DNA of 64,000 nt from Immundisolibacter cernigliae (GCF_001697225.1 NZ_CP014671.1:1-64000), one strand, 5' to 3'; counted from the stretch's first letter, positions 54,538 through 63,638 are shown. The notes: generated from the sequence alone by a model not told the origin. A program made the numbers and translations.

Positions 54538-55902
54538 ATGGCAACCGTCGTCAAATCCAAAAAGGCCTGCACGGTCAATCCGCTCAAGATGAGTCAGCCG
54601 GTCGGCGGGGCGCTGGCCTTCATGGGCGTGCGCGGGTCGATGCCGCTGCTGCACGGCTCGCAGGGCTGTACCTCGTTCGGGCTGGTGTTGTTCGTGCGCC
54701 ATTTCCGCGAGTCGATTCCGCTGCAGACCACCGCCATGAGCGAGGTGGCGACCGTGCTCGGCGGCTTCGAGAACGTCGAGCAGGCGGTGCTGAACATCGC
54801 CCAGCGCACCCAGCCCGGCCTGATCGGCATCTGCTCCACCGGCGTCACCGAGACCAAGGGCGACGACGTGGAGGGTTTCATCACCCTGATCCGCGAACGC
54901 CACCCGGAACTGGCGCACATTGGCCTGGTGTACGCCTCGACGCCGGACTTCAAGGGCGCGTTTCAGGACGGCTGGGCGGCCACCGTGACGCGCATGGTCG
55001 AGACCCTGGTCGAGGTGCCAAGCGGCCCGCCGCGGCGCGGGCAGGTGAACCTGCTGCCCGGCTGCCACCTGACGCCCGGCGACATCGAGGAGCTGCGCGA
55101 GATCATCGAGGCGTTCGGCCTTGTGCCCGTGATCCTGCCCGATCTGTCGGACTCGCTGGATGGCCACATCCCGGACGACTTCACGCCCACCACGCTCGGT
55201 GGCGTGACGCTCACCGACATCGCCGGCATGGGCCGCTCGGAGCTGACGCTTGCCATCGGCGAGCAGATGCGCCCGGCGGCCGCGGCGCTCGGAGCCAAGA
55301 CCGGCGTGCCCTACGTGCTGTTCGAGCGCCTGACCGGCCTGGTGGCGAACGACGCCTTTCTGATGCGCTTGTCCGAGCTGTCCGGCCGGCCGGTGCCGGC
55401 CAAATACCGCCGCCAGCGCAGTCAGCTCGAGGACGCCATGCTCGACGGGCATTTCTTTTTCGGCGGCTGCAAGGTGGCGCTGGGGGCGGAGCCGGACCTG
55501 CTGTTCGCGGTCGGCTCGTTCCTGGTCGAGATGGGCTGCCGGATCGGCGCCGCCGTCACCACCACCGAATCGCCGCTGCTGGAACGCCTGCCCTGTGACG
55601 AGGTGCTGATCGGCGACCTCGAAGACCTGGAGCAGCGCGCCGCCGGCTGCGATCTGCTGATCACCCACGCCCACGGCCGGCAGATGGCCGAACGCCTGGA
55701 GCTGCCGTTCTTTCGCTTGGGACTGCCGATGTTCGACCGCCTGGGCGCCGCGCATCAGCTGACCGTCGGCTACCGCGGCACGCGCGGGCTGGTATTCGAC
55801 ATCGGCAACCTGCTGTTGGCGCACGGTCACGAGCCGGGGCCGGACGACTGGAGACTCCCCGATGTGCACGAGCCGGCGGCCGCGACGCTTGCGGCTGATT
55901 GA
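54538..55902 (+). CDS. nifN: NifN, FeMo-cofactor scaffold beta subunit
   Basis: A 454-residue NifK homologue (MSQPVGGALAFMGVRGSMPL, HGSQGCTSFGLVLFVRHFRE, ICSTGVTETKGDD). It has the NifN Cys in GSQGCTSF and another in IGICSTG. With NifE it forms the heterotetramer that receives NifB-co and exchanges it for FeMo-co. It starts 8 bp after nifE and ends shortly before nifX. Confidence 0.95.
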   Translation: MATVVKSKKACTVNPLKMSQPVGGALAFMGVRGSMPLLHGSQGCTSFGLVLFVRHFRESIPLQTTAMSEVATVLGGFENVEQAVLNIAQRTQPGLIGICSTGVTETKGDDVEGFITLIRERHPELAHIGLVYASTPDFKGAFQDGWAATVTRMVETLVEVPSGPPRRGQVNLLPGCHLTPGDIEELREIIEAFGLVPVILPDLSDSLDGHIPDDFTPTTLGGVTLTDIAGMGRSELTLAIGEQMRPAAAALGAKTGVPYVLFERLTGLVANDAFLMRLSELSGRPVPAKYRRQRSQLEDAMLDGHFFFGGCKVALGAEPDLLFAVGSFLVEMGCRIGAAVTTTESPLLERLPCDEVLIGDLEDLEQRAAGCDLLITHAHGRQMAERLELPFFRLGLPMFDRLGAAHQLTVGYRGTRGLVFDIGNLLLAHGHEPGPDDWRLPDVHEPAAATLAAD

Positions 55903-55939
55903 TTCCCGCCAACCGCGACAGCGGTTCCATGGAGGCCTT

Positions 55940-56350
55940 ATGAAAATAGCTTTTTGTACCCAGGATCTCAGCCAGGTGGATGCCCACTTCGGCTGGGCCA
56001 AGAACATCGCGATCTACGACGTGGGGCCGGACGGGCACCGCTTCGTGGAGGCGATCCAGTTCGACGGCGACCTGCAGGAAGACGGCAACGAGGACAAGCT
56101 GGCGCCCAAGCTGGAGGCCATCAAGGACTGCGCCATTCTGTACGTGGCCGCCATCGGCGGCTCTGGCGCGGCGCGCGTGGTGGCGCATGGAATCCACCCG
56201 ATCAAGGTGGCGCAGCCGGAGCCGATCCCCGAAATCCTGGAAAAACTGCAAGGCGTGCTGGCCGGCTCGCCGCCGCCGTGGCTGCGCAAGGCGCTGCAGA
56301 AGGGCAAGGAACGCACATTCGATCTGGAAGACGAGGTGGAACATGGCTGA
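55940..56350 (+). CDS. nifX: NifX, FeMo-cofactor precursor carrier
   Basis: A 136-residue protein starting [20 protein letters not shown], with the NifX dinitrogenase-iron-molybdenum cofactor domain ([18 protein letters not shown]). It carries VK-cluster/NifB-co between NifB and NifEN. GGAGG precedes the ATG. The stop overlaps the next gene by 8 bp. Confidence 0.95.
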   Translation: MKIAFCTQDLSQVDAHFGWAKNIAIYDVGPDGHRFVEAIQFDGDLQEDGNEDKLAPKLEAIKDCAILYVAAIGGSGAARVVAHGIHPIKVAQPEPIPEILEKLQGVLAGSPPPWLRKALQKGKERTFDLEDEVEHG

Positions 56351-56807
56351 GGCAGAGCTGATTCAGGACCCGATGCAGGTGCCGGTGGTACGCGAGCTGG
56401 TCAAGCAGTGGCGGGCGCAGGACGCCCACGGCGCCTGGGAGGGCAAGAGCGACGCGAAGCTGCTCGAACCCTACATCCTGACCCGCGAGAAGCGGCGCGA
56501 AATCCCCATCATCGGCGACCCGGACCCGGAAACCCTGTGGCGCATGGAGCTGTTCTACAACGCCATCGGCCTGGCCATCGAGCGGGCGACCGGCGTGATG
56601 GTGTCGCCGATGATGAAAGTGCACCACGAGGGCTTCGGCCGGCTGGTGCTGACCGCCGGGCGCCTCATCGTGGTCAACAAACAGCTGCGCGACCTGCACC
56701 GCTTCGGCTTCGAGAGCCTGGAGAAACTGGCCGCCGAGGGCGAAAAGCTGGTGGCGGCGGGTGTCGAGATGATCACCAAGTATCCGGAACTGGCGAACTA
56801 CGGCTGA
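56343..56807 (+). CDS. NifX-associated DUF269 protein
   Basis: A 154-residue protein ([60 protein letters not shown]). This is the nif-associated DUF269 family, regularly encoded after nifX and thought to aid FeMo-co synthesis. Function not defined biochemically to my knowledge. Confidence 0.92.
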   Translation: MAEAELIQDPMQVPVVRELVKQWRAQDAHGAWEGKSDAKLLEPYILTREKRREIPIIGDPDPETLWRMELFYNAIGLAIERATGVMVSPMMKVHHEGFGRLVLTAGRLIVVNKQLRDLHRFGFESLEKLAAEGEKLVAAGVEMITKYPELANYG

Positions 56808-56813
56808 TACACC

Positions 56814-57011
56814 ATGGACGACCTGGAAACCCTGAAGGCGCGGGTGAAGCAACTGAACGCCCGCGCCACCACGCTCAAGATGAACCTGCACGACCTGTCC
56901 GAGGACCTGCCGACCGGCTGGGAGAACATCCCGGACCTGGCGGCGCAGGCCTTCGACGCCTACCGCAGCCTGGCCGAAGCGCGCCGCGCGCTGACGCAGG
57001 CGGGAGGCTGA
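56814..57011 (+). CDS. DUF683 (CCE_0567-type) nif-associated protein
   Basis: A 65-residue helical hairpin-type protein (MDDLETLKARVKQLNARATT, MNLHDLSEDLPTGWENIPDL). It regularly follows nifX and DUF269 in nif clusters. Its role is unknown. It starts 6 bp after the preceding gene. Confidence 0.92.
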   Translation: MDDLETLKARVKQLNARATTLKMNLHDLSEDLPTGWENIPDLAAQAFDAYRSLAEARRALTQAGG

Positions 57012-57015
57012 GGCC

Positions 57016-57333
57016 ATGAGCGAGTTTTCCGTCACCCTGCCCAACGGCCATGCCTGGACGCCGCGCTTCGTGCAGACCATCGAGGCCAGTCGCTGCATCG
57101 GCTGCGGCCGCTGCTACCGCGTGTGCGGGCGGGGCGTGTTCGAGCTGATCGGTCTGACCGAGGACGGCGAGAAGATCAGCATCAACCTGGACGCCAGCGA
57201 CGACGACGATGACGAGGTCGAGTACGAGCGCAAGGTGATGACCATCGCCAACCAGGAAAACTGCGTCGGCTGCGAGGCCTGCTCGCGCATCTGCCCCAAG
57301 CAGTGCCACAGCCACGCGGCGGCGGCGGTCTGA
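57016..57333 (+). CDS. fdxB: Ferredoxin III, nif-specific (FdxB)
   Basis: A 105-residue 2[4Fe-4S] ferredoxin. Clusters are bound by CIGCGRCYRVCGRG (about residues 32-45) and CVGCEACSRICPKQ (about 82-95). An acidic insert (DASDDDDDEVEYE) sits between them, typical of FdxB. It may serve nitrogenase maturation. It starts 4 bp after DUF683. Confidence 0.95.
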   Translation: MSEFSVTLPNGHAWTPRFVQTIEASRCIGCGRCYRVCGRGVFELIGLTEDGEKISINLDASDDDDDEVEYERKVMTIANQENCVGCEACSRICPKQCHSHAAAAV

Positions 57334-57346
57334 GGGCGGAACCACT

Positions 57347-57937
57347 GTGGCAGTGGCAGCGGCGAGCAGCAGCGAGCTTCGGGCGCAGGATGCCGCCGCG
57401 CGCTTGTTCGCCCTCGCCGTCGACTCCGCATGCGTGCCGGCGCAGGCCTTCGCCGGCGTTCTGGCGCGGTTCGGCACGCTGGGTTTGCCGGCTGCGGAAC
57501 TGCACCGCCTGGCCGCGCGCCACTTTCCGCACGCCGCAGCGCTGCTCGCGCACCTGGACACGGGTTTGCCGACGGCCTTGCGCCAGCGCCTCGACGAGGT
57601 GGACGACGTCCGCGAGCTGCTGCTCGAATTCCGCCGGCCGGACAGTGAGGACGCGACCTGGCTGGCCAGCGCCGTTGCCGTGGGGTGCCTTGGCGACAAC
57701 CACCTGTGGCAGGACCTTGGCCTGCCACACCGCCAGGCCTTGTCACAATTGCTGCGCGAGCATTTCCCGGGTCTTTCCGAGCGCAACACCGGCGACATGA
57801 AGTGGAAGAAATTCCTCTACAAGCAACTGTGCGAGCGCGCTGCGGTGCAGTGCCGGGCGCCGTCCTGCGCCGTGTGCAGCGACTACGGCTTCTGCTTCGG
57901 CCCGGAGGAAGGGCCGACGCGGCCGGTGCGGGGCTGA
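57347..57937 (+). CDS. nifQ: NifQ, molybdenum donor for FeMo-cofactor synthesis
   Basis: A 196-residue protein. The C-terminal motif C-X4-C-X2-C-X5-C (CRAPSCAVCSDYGFC) binds the Mo-Fe-S cluster; the preceding MKWKKFLYKQLCE is typical NifQ. The start is a GTG at 57347 with a GGGCGGA-like ribosome site. NifQ delivers Mo to NifEN. It ends the nifENX run, followed by a family C repeat. Confidence 0.94.
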   Translation: MAVAAASSSELRAQDAAARLFALAVDSACVPAQAFAGVLARFGTLGLPAAELHRLAARHFPHAAALLAHLDTGLPTALRQRLDEVDDVRELLLEFRRPDSEDATWLASAVAVGCLGDNHLWQDLGLPHRQALSQLLREHFPGLSERNTGDMKWKKFLYKQLCERAAVQCRAPSCAVCSDYGFCFGPEEGPTRPVRG

Positions 57938-57971
57938 CGGCGGGTGACACTGGCGGGCCTGGCGGATACCT

Positions 57972-58041
57972 ATGGCATTCGGCCCGGGGGCGGGCCTCCC
58001 ACGAGCGATACCCTGTGGGAGCGGCGCCCTCGCCGCGAATT
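57972..58041 (+). repeat. Family C palindromic repeat between nifQ and the haemoglobin gene
   Basis: Arms ATTCGGCCCGGGGGCGGGCC and TGTGGGAGCGGCGCCCTCGC. It lies at an operon boundary, as do most copies of this family. Confidence 0.87.
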
Positions 58042-58123
58042 GCCCGGGCCACGGTCCCCCGCGTCAGACCCGCGTCAGAATAATCGCCGCCTGCAGATTC
58101 CCTGCAGAATCAAGGATGTCGAC

Positions 58124-58537
58124 ATGACCGTTTCAATGTTCGAGCGCATCGGCGGCGCGGCCACGGTCGATCGCCTGGTCGATGCGTTCTACGCGCGTAT
58201 GGAGACCTTGCCGGAGGCAAAAACCATCCGCGCCCTGCACGCGCCCGATCTGGGGCCGGTCAAGGAGGTCCTGAAGCGCTATCTGGGCGAATGGCTGGGC
58301 GGGCCGAAACTCTATTCGGCCGAGCGCGGCCATCCGCGGCTGCGCCAGCGGCATCTGGGATTCCCGATAGGCAACGCCGAGCGTGACGCCTGGCTGCTGT
58401 GCATGCGCGGCGCGCTGGACGAGACCGTTGTCGATGCCGCTGCCAGGCAGGAGATATATGGCCTGCTGGCCAAGCTTGCCGACTGGATGCGCAATCAGGA
58501 AGACAATCCCCACGACGCGCGAGCGGCGCCGCGCTGA
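58124..58537 (+). CDS. Group II truncated haemoglobin
   Basis: A 137-residue truncated globin (FERIGGAATVDRLVDAFYAR; EWLGGPKLYSAERGHPRLRQ). The proximal His is in RHLGFPIG, and the aromatic tail (NAERDAWLLCM) is typical of group II. It would bind O2 or NO. Next to nif genes a plausible role is oxygen scavenging or NO detoxification to protect nitrogenase. AAGGAT precedes the ATG at 58124. Following gap: 58538-58712, which holds the promoter of the next operon. Confidence 0.9.
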   Translation: MTVSMFERIGGAATVDRLVDAFYARMETLPEAKTIRALHAPDLGPVKEVLKRYLGEWLGGPKLYSAERGHPRLRQRHLGFPIGNAERDAWLLCMRGALDETVVDAAARQEIYGLLAKLADWMRNQEDNPHDARAAPR

Positions 58538-58685
58538 ACGCACGCCGCGCCGGGGTGTCGCCGTCCGGGGGCGGTGTCGCGCCGCGGGGTGGGCGGTTCG
58601 TCGCAAAGCCTTCAAACCCTGCACGGATGTCGTTACCACTGCCACGTTGTTAATGTAAGCGACTGATTTCAAGATCTGTTTAAGA

Positions 58686-58701
58686 CGGCACCGATTTTGC
58701 G
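58686..58701 (+). promoter_or_regulatory. Sigma-54 promoter of the nitroreductase-like operon
   Basis: CGGCACCGATTTTGCG has GG-N10-GC spacing (58687-58688 and 58699-58700), with a C for T at the first position. The predicted transcript start is near 58712, directly before the ATG at 58713, implying a nearly leaderless mRNA. I found no exact NifA site upstream. Confidence 0.7.
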
Positions 58702-58712
58702 TTGCAGGCGGC

Positions 58713-60326
58713 ATGGACGCCTACGCCACCGTCATCTGCTATCACGAAGCCACCCGGCACCGCTTCGAGGGCTACGCCCGCGGACCGGAGACGCTGGACT
58801 GGGACGCGCCGCCGGCGCCGTTTCGCCGCTACGAGGGTGCACCGGTGCAGGCGCTGCCGCTCGCCGCCGCGCGTTTCGAGGCGCCGTTCTCGCGCCTGCA
58901 ACAGCCGGTACACGGGCCGGCGGTTCCAGCCGGCCCCGAGGCGCTCGGCGCGCTGTTGCAACTGTCGTTCGCCATTTCGGCCTGGAAGTCGAACGGCGTC
59001 GAGCGCTGGGCGCTGCGCTGCAATCCGTCCAGCGGCAACCTGCATCCGACCGAGGCCTATGTGCTCGCCCATGGCATCCACGGTCTTGCCGACGGTGTCC
59101 ACCATTACCGCGCCGAGGACCATGTGCTGGAACGGCGTGCCGACTGGCCGCCGGGTGACGGGCCGCCGGGGCTTTATCTGGGCTTGAGTTCGGTCATCTG
59201 GCGCGAGGCCTGGAAGTACGGCGAGCGCGCCTTTCGCTACTGCCAGCTCGACGTCGGTCATGCCGTGGCCTGCATCGCCTATGCGGCCGCGCTGCTCGGC
59301 TGGCAGGTCGAGGCGGTGCCCGGCCTGCCGAGCGCGGCGCTGGCACAGCTGCTCGGGCTCGACCGGCACGCCGACTTCACCGCCGGCCGGCGGGACGACG
59401 TGGAGCGCGAGGAGCCCGAGCTGCTGCTGGCGCTGCGTGGTGATGCCGGCGCGGGTGCGGCGCTGCCGGCTCGCGCCGAGGGTGCCCGCTGGCACGGCCG
59501 TGCCAGCACGATCGATCCTCATCCGATGTACCGCTGGCCGATCATCGACGAGGTCGCCGCCGCGACGGCGGGGGCGGGCGATGCGCCCTGCGCCGTCGCC
59601 ACCGGGGCGGGCGGACCGCCGCCGCTGGCGACCGCCGACGGCGGGCCGGGCGCGGTGGCGACCATTCTTGGCCGGCGCAGCGGCCAGCGTTACGACATCG
59701 GCGGCCTGATGCCGGCCGCGGTGTTCTTTCGCCTGCTCGATGCGACCCTCGCGCGGCCGCAGCCGCCGTGGCAGACGCTGGCCGCCACCGGCCAGATCGC
59801 ATTGCTGCTGTTCGTGCATCGCGTGCAGGGCCTTGCGCCGGGCCTGTACCTGCTGCTGCGCGATGCTGCGCCTTCGTTGCTGGCACAGCTGGGGCCGGAA
59901 TTCGCCGCTGCCGGCCCGGTTGCCGGCGTCGATCATCTGGACCTTTGGCTGCTGCGCGCCATCGCACCGGCCGGTCTGCGGCGCATCGCGCGCAGCCTGT
60001 GCTGCCACCAGGACATCGCCGCCACCGCCTGCTTCTCGCTCGCCATGCTGGCGCCGTTCGAGCCGGTGCTGCGGCGCGATCCCGGCCAATACCGGGCACT
60101 CCTGCGCGCAGCCGGTCTGGTCGGCCAGGTGCTGTATCTGGAGGCCGAGGCGCTCGGCTACCGCGGCACCGGCATCGGCTGCTATTTCGACGACGAACTG
60201 CACGCGCTACTGGGCCTGAAGGACCGGCAATGGCAGAGCCTGTACGCCTTCGCCATTGGCGTCCCGCTGCCGGACACGCGGCTGGAGACCACCGCGCCCT
60301 ACGTCGGGCGCCCGGTGGCGGCCTGA
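58713..60326 (+). CDS. SagB/ThcOx-type nitroreductase-family protein (two domains)
   Basis: A 537-residue protein with two nitroreductase-like domains. The first (about residues 55-270) has NPSSGNLHPTEAYVLAHG, an FMN-binding pattern, and the second (about 310-530) has RRSGQRYDIGGLMPAAVFFR and YLEAEALGYRGTGIGCYFDD. Such dehydrogenases oxidise thiazolines and oxazolines in peptide toxins; in nif clusters the family is common but its role unknown. The conserved N-terminus (CYHEATRHRFEGYA) supports the ATG at 58713, despite the lack of a good ribosome site. Confidence 0.82.
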   Translation: MDAYATVICYHEATRHRFEGYARGPETLDWDAPPAPFRRYEGAPVQALPLAAARFEAPFSRLQQPVHGPAVPAGPEALGALLQLSFAISAWKSNGVERWALRCNPSSGNLHPTEAYVLAHGIHGLADGVHHYRAEDHVLERRADWPPGDGPPGLYLGLSSVIWREAWKYGERAFRYCQLDVGHAVACIAYAAALLGWQVEAVPGLPSAALAQLLGLDRHADFTAGRRDDVEREEPELLLALRGDAGAGAALPARAEGARWHGRASTIDPHPMYRWPIIDEVAAATAGAGDAPCAVATGAGGPPPLATADGGPGAVATILGRRSGQRYDIGGLMPAAVFFRLLDATLARPQPPWQTLAATGQIALLLFVHRVQGLAPGLYLLLRDAAPSLLAQLGPEFAAAGPVAGVDHLDLWLLRAIAPAGLRRIARSLCCHQDIAATACFSLAMLAPFEPVLRRDPGQYRALLRAAGLVGQVLYLEAEALGYRGTGIGCYFDDELHALLGLKDRQWQSLYAFAIGVPLPDTRLETTAPYVGRPVAA

Positions 60327-60337
60327 GGGAGACGAGG

Positions 60338-61117
60338 ATGCCGGAAGGGACGTTTCGCACGCTGACCGCCGCCCAGGCGCTGGCCTTCATGCGCCGGGCG
60401 GATGAGCAGAACCGTGCCTACCGCCTGTTCGACACGCGCGATGCCGACAGCTACGCCCGCGGCCATCTGGCCGGCGCCGAGCCGCTCGCCGAGCGCGAGC
60501 TTGGCCAGTGGATCGGCCGGCTGCCGCGCGCGCAGCCGCTGCTGATCTACTGCTACCACGGCCACGCCAGCGCGGTGTTCGCCAAAACCTTCGCCGACTT
60601 CGGCTACGCCGAGGTCTACAGCATCGACGGCGGCTTCGAGGCGCTGGCGCTGGCCGGCGCGGTCGAGCCCAACCGGGCCCCGAGCGCGGCCCTGCGGCAG
60701 TTCATGGCCGCGCAGGGCTTTGCCGGGGCCGACATCGATGCCGCCGCGGACCACGGCATGACGCCGCTGATGAAGGCCGCGCGCGCGGCGCGGCTGGATC
60801 TGGTCGACGAGCTGATCGGTCTGGGCGCCGATCTGGAAGCCCGCAACACGGACGGCAACACCGCGCTGTGGCTGGCCTGCTTCGGCGGCGATGCCGGCGT
60901 CGTGCAGCGCCTGCTCGCGGCCGGCGCGCGCCTCGACAACCAGAACGACAACGGCGCCACGGCGCTGATGTACTGCGCCTCCAGCGGCCGCGACGCGCTG
61001 GTCGGGCTGCTGCTGGGCGCCGGGGCTGACGCCGGCCTGCGCACGCTGGACGATTTTCGCGCCGTCGATCTGGCCGCCACGGCGGGCAGCCTGCGCCTGC
61101 TGCGCCACACGGCCTGA
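60338..61117 (+). CDS. Rhodanese-ankyrin repeat fusion protein
   Basis: A 259-residue protein. The N-terminal rhodanese domain (about 1-110) has the active-site loop LLIYCYHGHAS with a catalytic Cys; three or so ankyrin repeats (DHGMTPLMKAARAARLDLVD, DGNTALWLACFGGDAGVVQR, NGATALMYCASSGRDALVGL) follow. It may transfer sulfur to a bound partner in the nif system. GACGAGG precedes the ATG at 60338. It lies 11 bp after the nitroreductase-like gene. Confidence 0.85.
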   Translation: MPEGTFRTLTAAQALAFMRRADEQNRAYRLFDTRDADSYARGHLAGAEPLAERELGQWIGRLPRAQPLLIYCYHGHASAVFAKTFADFGYAEVYSIDGGFEALALAGAVEPNRAPSAALRQFMAAQGFAGADIDAAADHGMTPLMKAARAARLDLVDELIGLGADLEARNTDGNTALWLACFGGDAGVVQRLLAAGARLDNQNDNGATALMYCASSGRDALVGLLLGAGADAGLRTLDDFRAVDLAATAGSLRLLRHTA

Positions 61118-61168
61118 CGACATGGCGCCGCACCTTCAGCCCCCGATGCACCTCCCGGAGCCCGAGCC

Positions 61169-61402
61169 ATGCCGATGACCGCACCGCAGATCGAGGCGCT
61201 GCTGCGGCGCGCCTTCCCCGACGCGCAGATCGAACTGACCGACACCGCCGGCGATGGCGACCACTGGCACGCGCGCATCGTGTCGGCCGCCTTTCGCGGC
61301 AGGACGCGGGTGCAGCAGCACCAGCTGGTGTACGCCGCCATCGGCCCCGACATGGGCGGCGCGCTGCACGCGCTGGCGCTGCAGACCGAAGTTCCCGCCT
61401 GA
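61169..61402 (+). CDS. BolA-family protein
   Basis: A 77-residue BolA-fold protein ([40 protein letters not shown]). A His in QQHQLVY is a possible cluster ligand. BolA proteins form [2Fe-2S]-bridged complexes with monothiol glutaredoxins; such a glutaredoxin is encoded 25 bp downstream, so the pair probably works together in Fe-S traffic. Confidence 0.88.
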   Translation: MPMTAPQIEALLRRAFPDAQIELTDTAGDGDHWHARIVSAAFRGRTRVQQHQLVYAAIGPDMGGALHALALQTEVPA

Positions 61403-61427
61403 CATTCCCGTTCAAGGAGAAGCTGCC

Positions 61428-61763
61428 ATGACAACGTCTACCCCCAACCCGGTCGCCGAGCGCATCAGCGACATGCTCGCCCAGCACGACATCGTGCTGT
61501 TCATGAAAGGCGTGCCGGCGGCGCCGCAGTGTGGCTTCTCGCAGGCCGTGGTGCAGGTCATGAATCAGCTCGGCGTCGGCTACGCCACCTTCAACGTGCT
61601 CGCCGACGCCGAGATTCGCGAAGGCATCAAGGCGTATTCCAACTGGCCGACCATCCCGCAGCTGTACGTGAAGGGCGAGTTCATCGGCGGCTGCGACATC
61701 GTGCGCGAGATGTTCGCCAGCGGCGAGCTGCAGCAGCTGCTCGCCGACCTGGGGCTTGGCTGA
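61428..61763 (+). CDS. grxD: Monothiol CGFS glutaredoxin (Grx4 type)
   Basis: A 111-residue glutaredoxin with active-site CGFS ([12 protein letters not shown]), the [18 protein letters not shown] glutathione-binding region and a normal length. It binds a [2Fe-2S] cluster with glutathione and partners with BolA. Linked genes: BolA upstream, Rieske protein downstream. AAGGAGA precedes the ATG. Confidence 0.93.
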   Translation: MTTSTPNPVAERISDMLAQHDIVLFMKGVPAAPQCGFSQAVVQVMNQLGVGYATFNVLADAEIREGIKAYSNWPTIPQLYVKGEFIGGCDIVREMFASGELQQLLADLGLG

Positions 61764-61794
61764 GCCGCTCCATCTGTGTCCAGCAGGTCACCGC

Positions 61795-62133
61795 ATGAAT
61801 TTCACCACCATTTGCACCACCGACGCCGTGCGCGAGGGCGGCATGGGCCTGTTCCAGGTCGGCAAGAAAAGCGTGCTGCTGCTGTGGCCGACCGGCGGCG
61901 AGCTGAAGGCCTACCGGGGCCGCTGCCCGCATGCGGACATGCCGCTCACGGACGCCACCTTCGATGGCAAGGCGGTGAAATGTCCGCATCACCAATGGGG
62001 CTTCGACGCCGTCAGCGGCAAGTGCGTGACGCACGCGGTGCGCAATGCGCTGCATGCCTACCCGTTGCGCATCGAGGGCGACGCGATCCAGGTCGACGTC
62101 GGCCCCGTCAAGCCGCTGCGCCAGCCGGCCTGA
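61795..62133 (+). CDS. Small Rieske [2Fe-2S] protein
   Basis: A 112-residue stand-alone Rieske ferredoxin-like protein. The ligands are in RCPHADMPL and KCPHHQWGFD (C-X-H and C-X2-H). It may carry electrons for a nif-linked or oxygenase reaction. It starts 31 bp after the glutaredoxin and overlaps nothing. The partner is unknown. Confidence 0.88.
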   Translation: MNFTTICTTDAVREGGMGLFQVGKKSVLLLWPTGGELKAYRGRCPHADMPLTDATFDGKAVKCPHHQWGFDAVSGKCVTHAVRNALHAYPLRIEGDAIQVDVGPVKPLRQPA

Positions 62134-62138
62134 CGCCG

Positions 62139-62984
62139 ATGCCGATGCCCGCCGATCTCGTGCAGACCGAGCCGGGGCTGGCGGTGCTGCGCATGGCCGC
62201 GCTGCTGGCCGAGGACGACGGCGCGCTCGATGAGGAACTGCTGGACGCCATGGCCGGCCACACCCTGCGCGGCGCGCTGCGGGTCACGCCGGGTCCGGCC
62301 ATGTGGCCGGAGCTGCAACGCGGTCTCATGGCGTGCGGGCCCTCGCGCATGCTGGCGGCGCTGCGCCTGTCGGGCGCGCTCGGCGCGGTGCTGCCCGAGC
62401 TCGCGGCACTGTTCGGCGTGCCGCAGCTCGGCGCCGACCAGCGCAGCGTCGACATCGGTCTGCACACCCTGAACGCGCTGGCCGAGGCCGCGCGCTGTGA
62501 CGCGCCGTTGCCCGTGCGCTTTGCGCTGCTGGTGATGAACGTCGGCAAGTCCGACTCGCCGCCCGAGCATCTGCCGATTCACTACCGCCACATCGAGCGC
62601 GGCGGGCCACGCATCGAGGCCATCTGCGCGCGTCTTGGCGTGCCGGCAGCCTGTCGCGAGCTGGCGCTGCTGGCGCTCGCCGAATGCGAGCGCGTGCATC
62701 GCGTGTCGGAGGTGCGCGCGGGTCCGGTGGCGGCCATGCTGGCGCGCCTGGGCGCGTTCGATCGGCCGCAGCGTTTCGAGGCGCTGCTGCAGGTGTGTGC
62801 CTGCGACTACCGCGCCCACGGCGAAGGCTTCGGCCCGGTCTATCCGAAGGCCGAGCTGCTGCACGCGGCGCTGCGCGCCTGCCGGGACGTGGCGGGCGAT
62901 GCCGATGACATCGAGCTGGCGCGGGCGCAGGCGATTGCGGCGGCGCTGGGTTCGCAGCGCTGGTCGGCCGACGGCAATGTGTGA
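62139..62984 (+). CDS. CCA-adding enzyme-like HD protein lacking the nucleotidyltransferase head
   Basis: A 281-residue protein resembling the C-terminal half of tRNA nucleotidyltransferases (LQRGLMACGPSRMLAALRLS, HTLNALAEAARCDAPLPVRF, YRHIERGGPRIEAICARLGV). The class II head with GS and DXD catalytic residues is absent, so CCA addition should not occur. It lies 5 bp after the Rieske gene. Similar headless proteins lie in nif clusters; tRNA or protein binding is only a guess. An alternative Met two codons later is possible. Confidence 0.75.
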   Translation: MPMPADLVQTEPGLAVLRMAALLAEDDGALDEELLDAMAGHTLRGALRVTPGPAMWPELQRGLMACGPSRMLAALRLSGALGAVLPELAALFGVPQLGADQRSVDIGLHTLNALAEAARCDAPLPVRFALLVMNVGKSDSPPEHLPIHYRHIERGGPRIEAICARLGVPAACRELALLALAECERVHRVSEVRAGPVAAMLARLGAFDRPQRFEALLQVCACDYRAHGEGFGPVYPKAELLHAALRACRDVAGDADDIELARAQAIAAALGSQRWSADGNV

Positions 62985-63005
62985 TCCCGCGCCCGGAGCC
63001 CGACC

Positions 63006-63638
63006 ATGGCCATGAAGTTCTACATGACGCCCGGTTCCTGTTCGACCGGCATCCACATCCTGCTGGAAACGCTGGAGCTGCCGTTCGAGGCCTGGGTTCT
63101 GAACCTGCCGGCCGGCGATCACCTGAAACCGGAGTACCTGGCCATCAACCCGCGCGGCACCATCCCGACGCTGGTGCCGGACGACGGCCCGGCGCTGACC
63201 GACTTTCGCGCGATCGCGCTGTGGCTCGCCGAGCGTTATCCGCGCGCCAGGCTGCTGCCGGATGATCCGGCGCTCGCGGCGCGCGCCGTGGAGCTGCTCG
63301 ACTTCGCGCTCGGCCAGCTGCACGGCGAGGGCTTCAGGCGCATCTTCACCGCCGAGCGCTACCTCGCCGAGCCGGGTGCGCGGGCGCGGGACGACGTGAC
63401 GGCGCACGGCCGGCAGATCGTCACGCAGGCCTTCGAGGCCCTCGACACGCACCTGCCGGCCGCCGGTTACGCGGTCGGCGAGCACTTCACCATCGCCGAC
63501 GCCGCGCTGTTCTACAACGAATTCTGGGCCGACAAGACGGACATCCCGCTGCCGCCGCGCGTGGCGGCGCACTACCGGCGCCTGCGTGCGCTGCCGGTGG
63601 TGCGCCAGGTGCTGGCCGAGGAGGGGTATCGTTCCTGA
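63006..63638 (+). CDS. Glutathione S-transferase family protein (nif-linked)
   Basis: A 210-residue GST. The thioredoxin-like N-terminal domain has FYMTPGSCSTGIHILLETLE with the Ser/Cys active-site region, and NPRGTIPTLVPDDGPALTDF; the helical C-terminal domain has YAVGEHFTIADAALFYNEF. GSTs of this type are embedded in nif clusters, where their substrate is unknown. CCCGGAGC precedes the ATG. Confidence 0.88.
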   Translation: MAMKFYMTPGSCSTGIHILLETLELPFEAWVLNLPAGDHLKPEYLAINPRGTIPTLVPDDGPALTDFRAIALWLAERYPRARLLPDDPALAARAVELLDFALGQLHGEGFRRIFTAERYLAEPGARARDDVTAHGRQIVTQAFEALDTHLPAAGYAVGEHFTIADAALFYNEFWADKTDIPLPPRVAAHYRRLRALPVVRQVLAEEGYRS

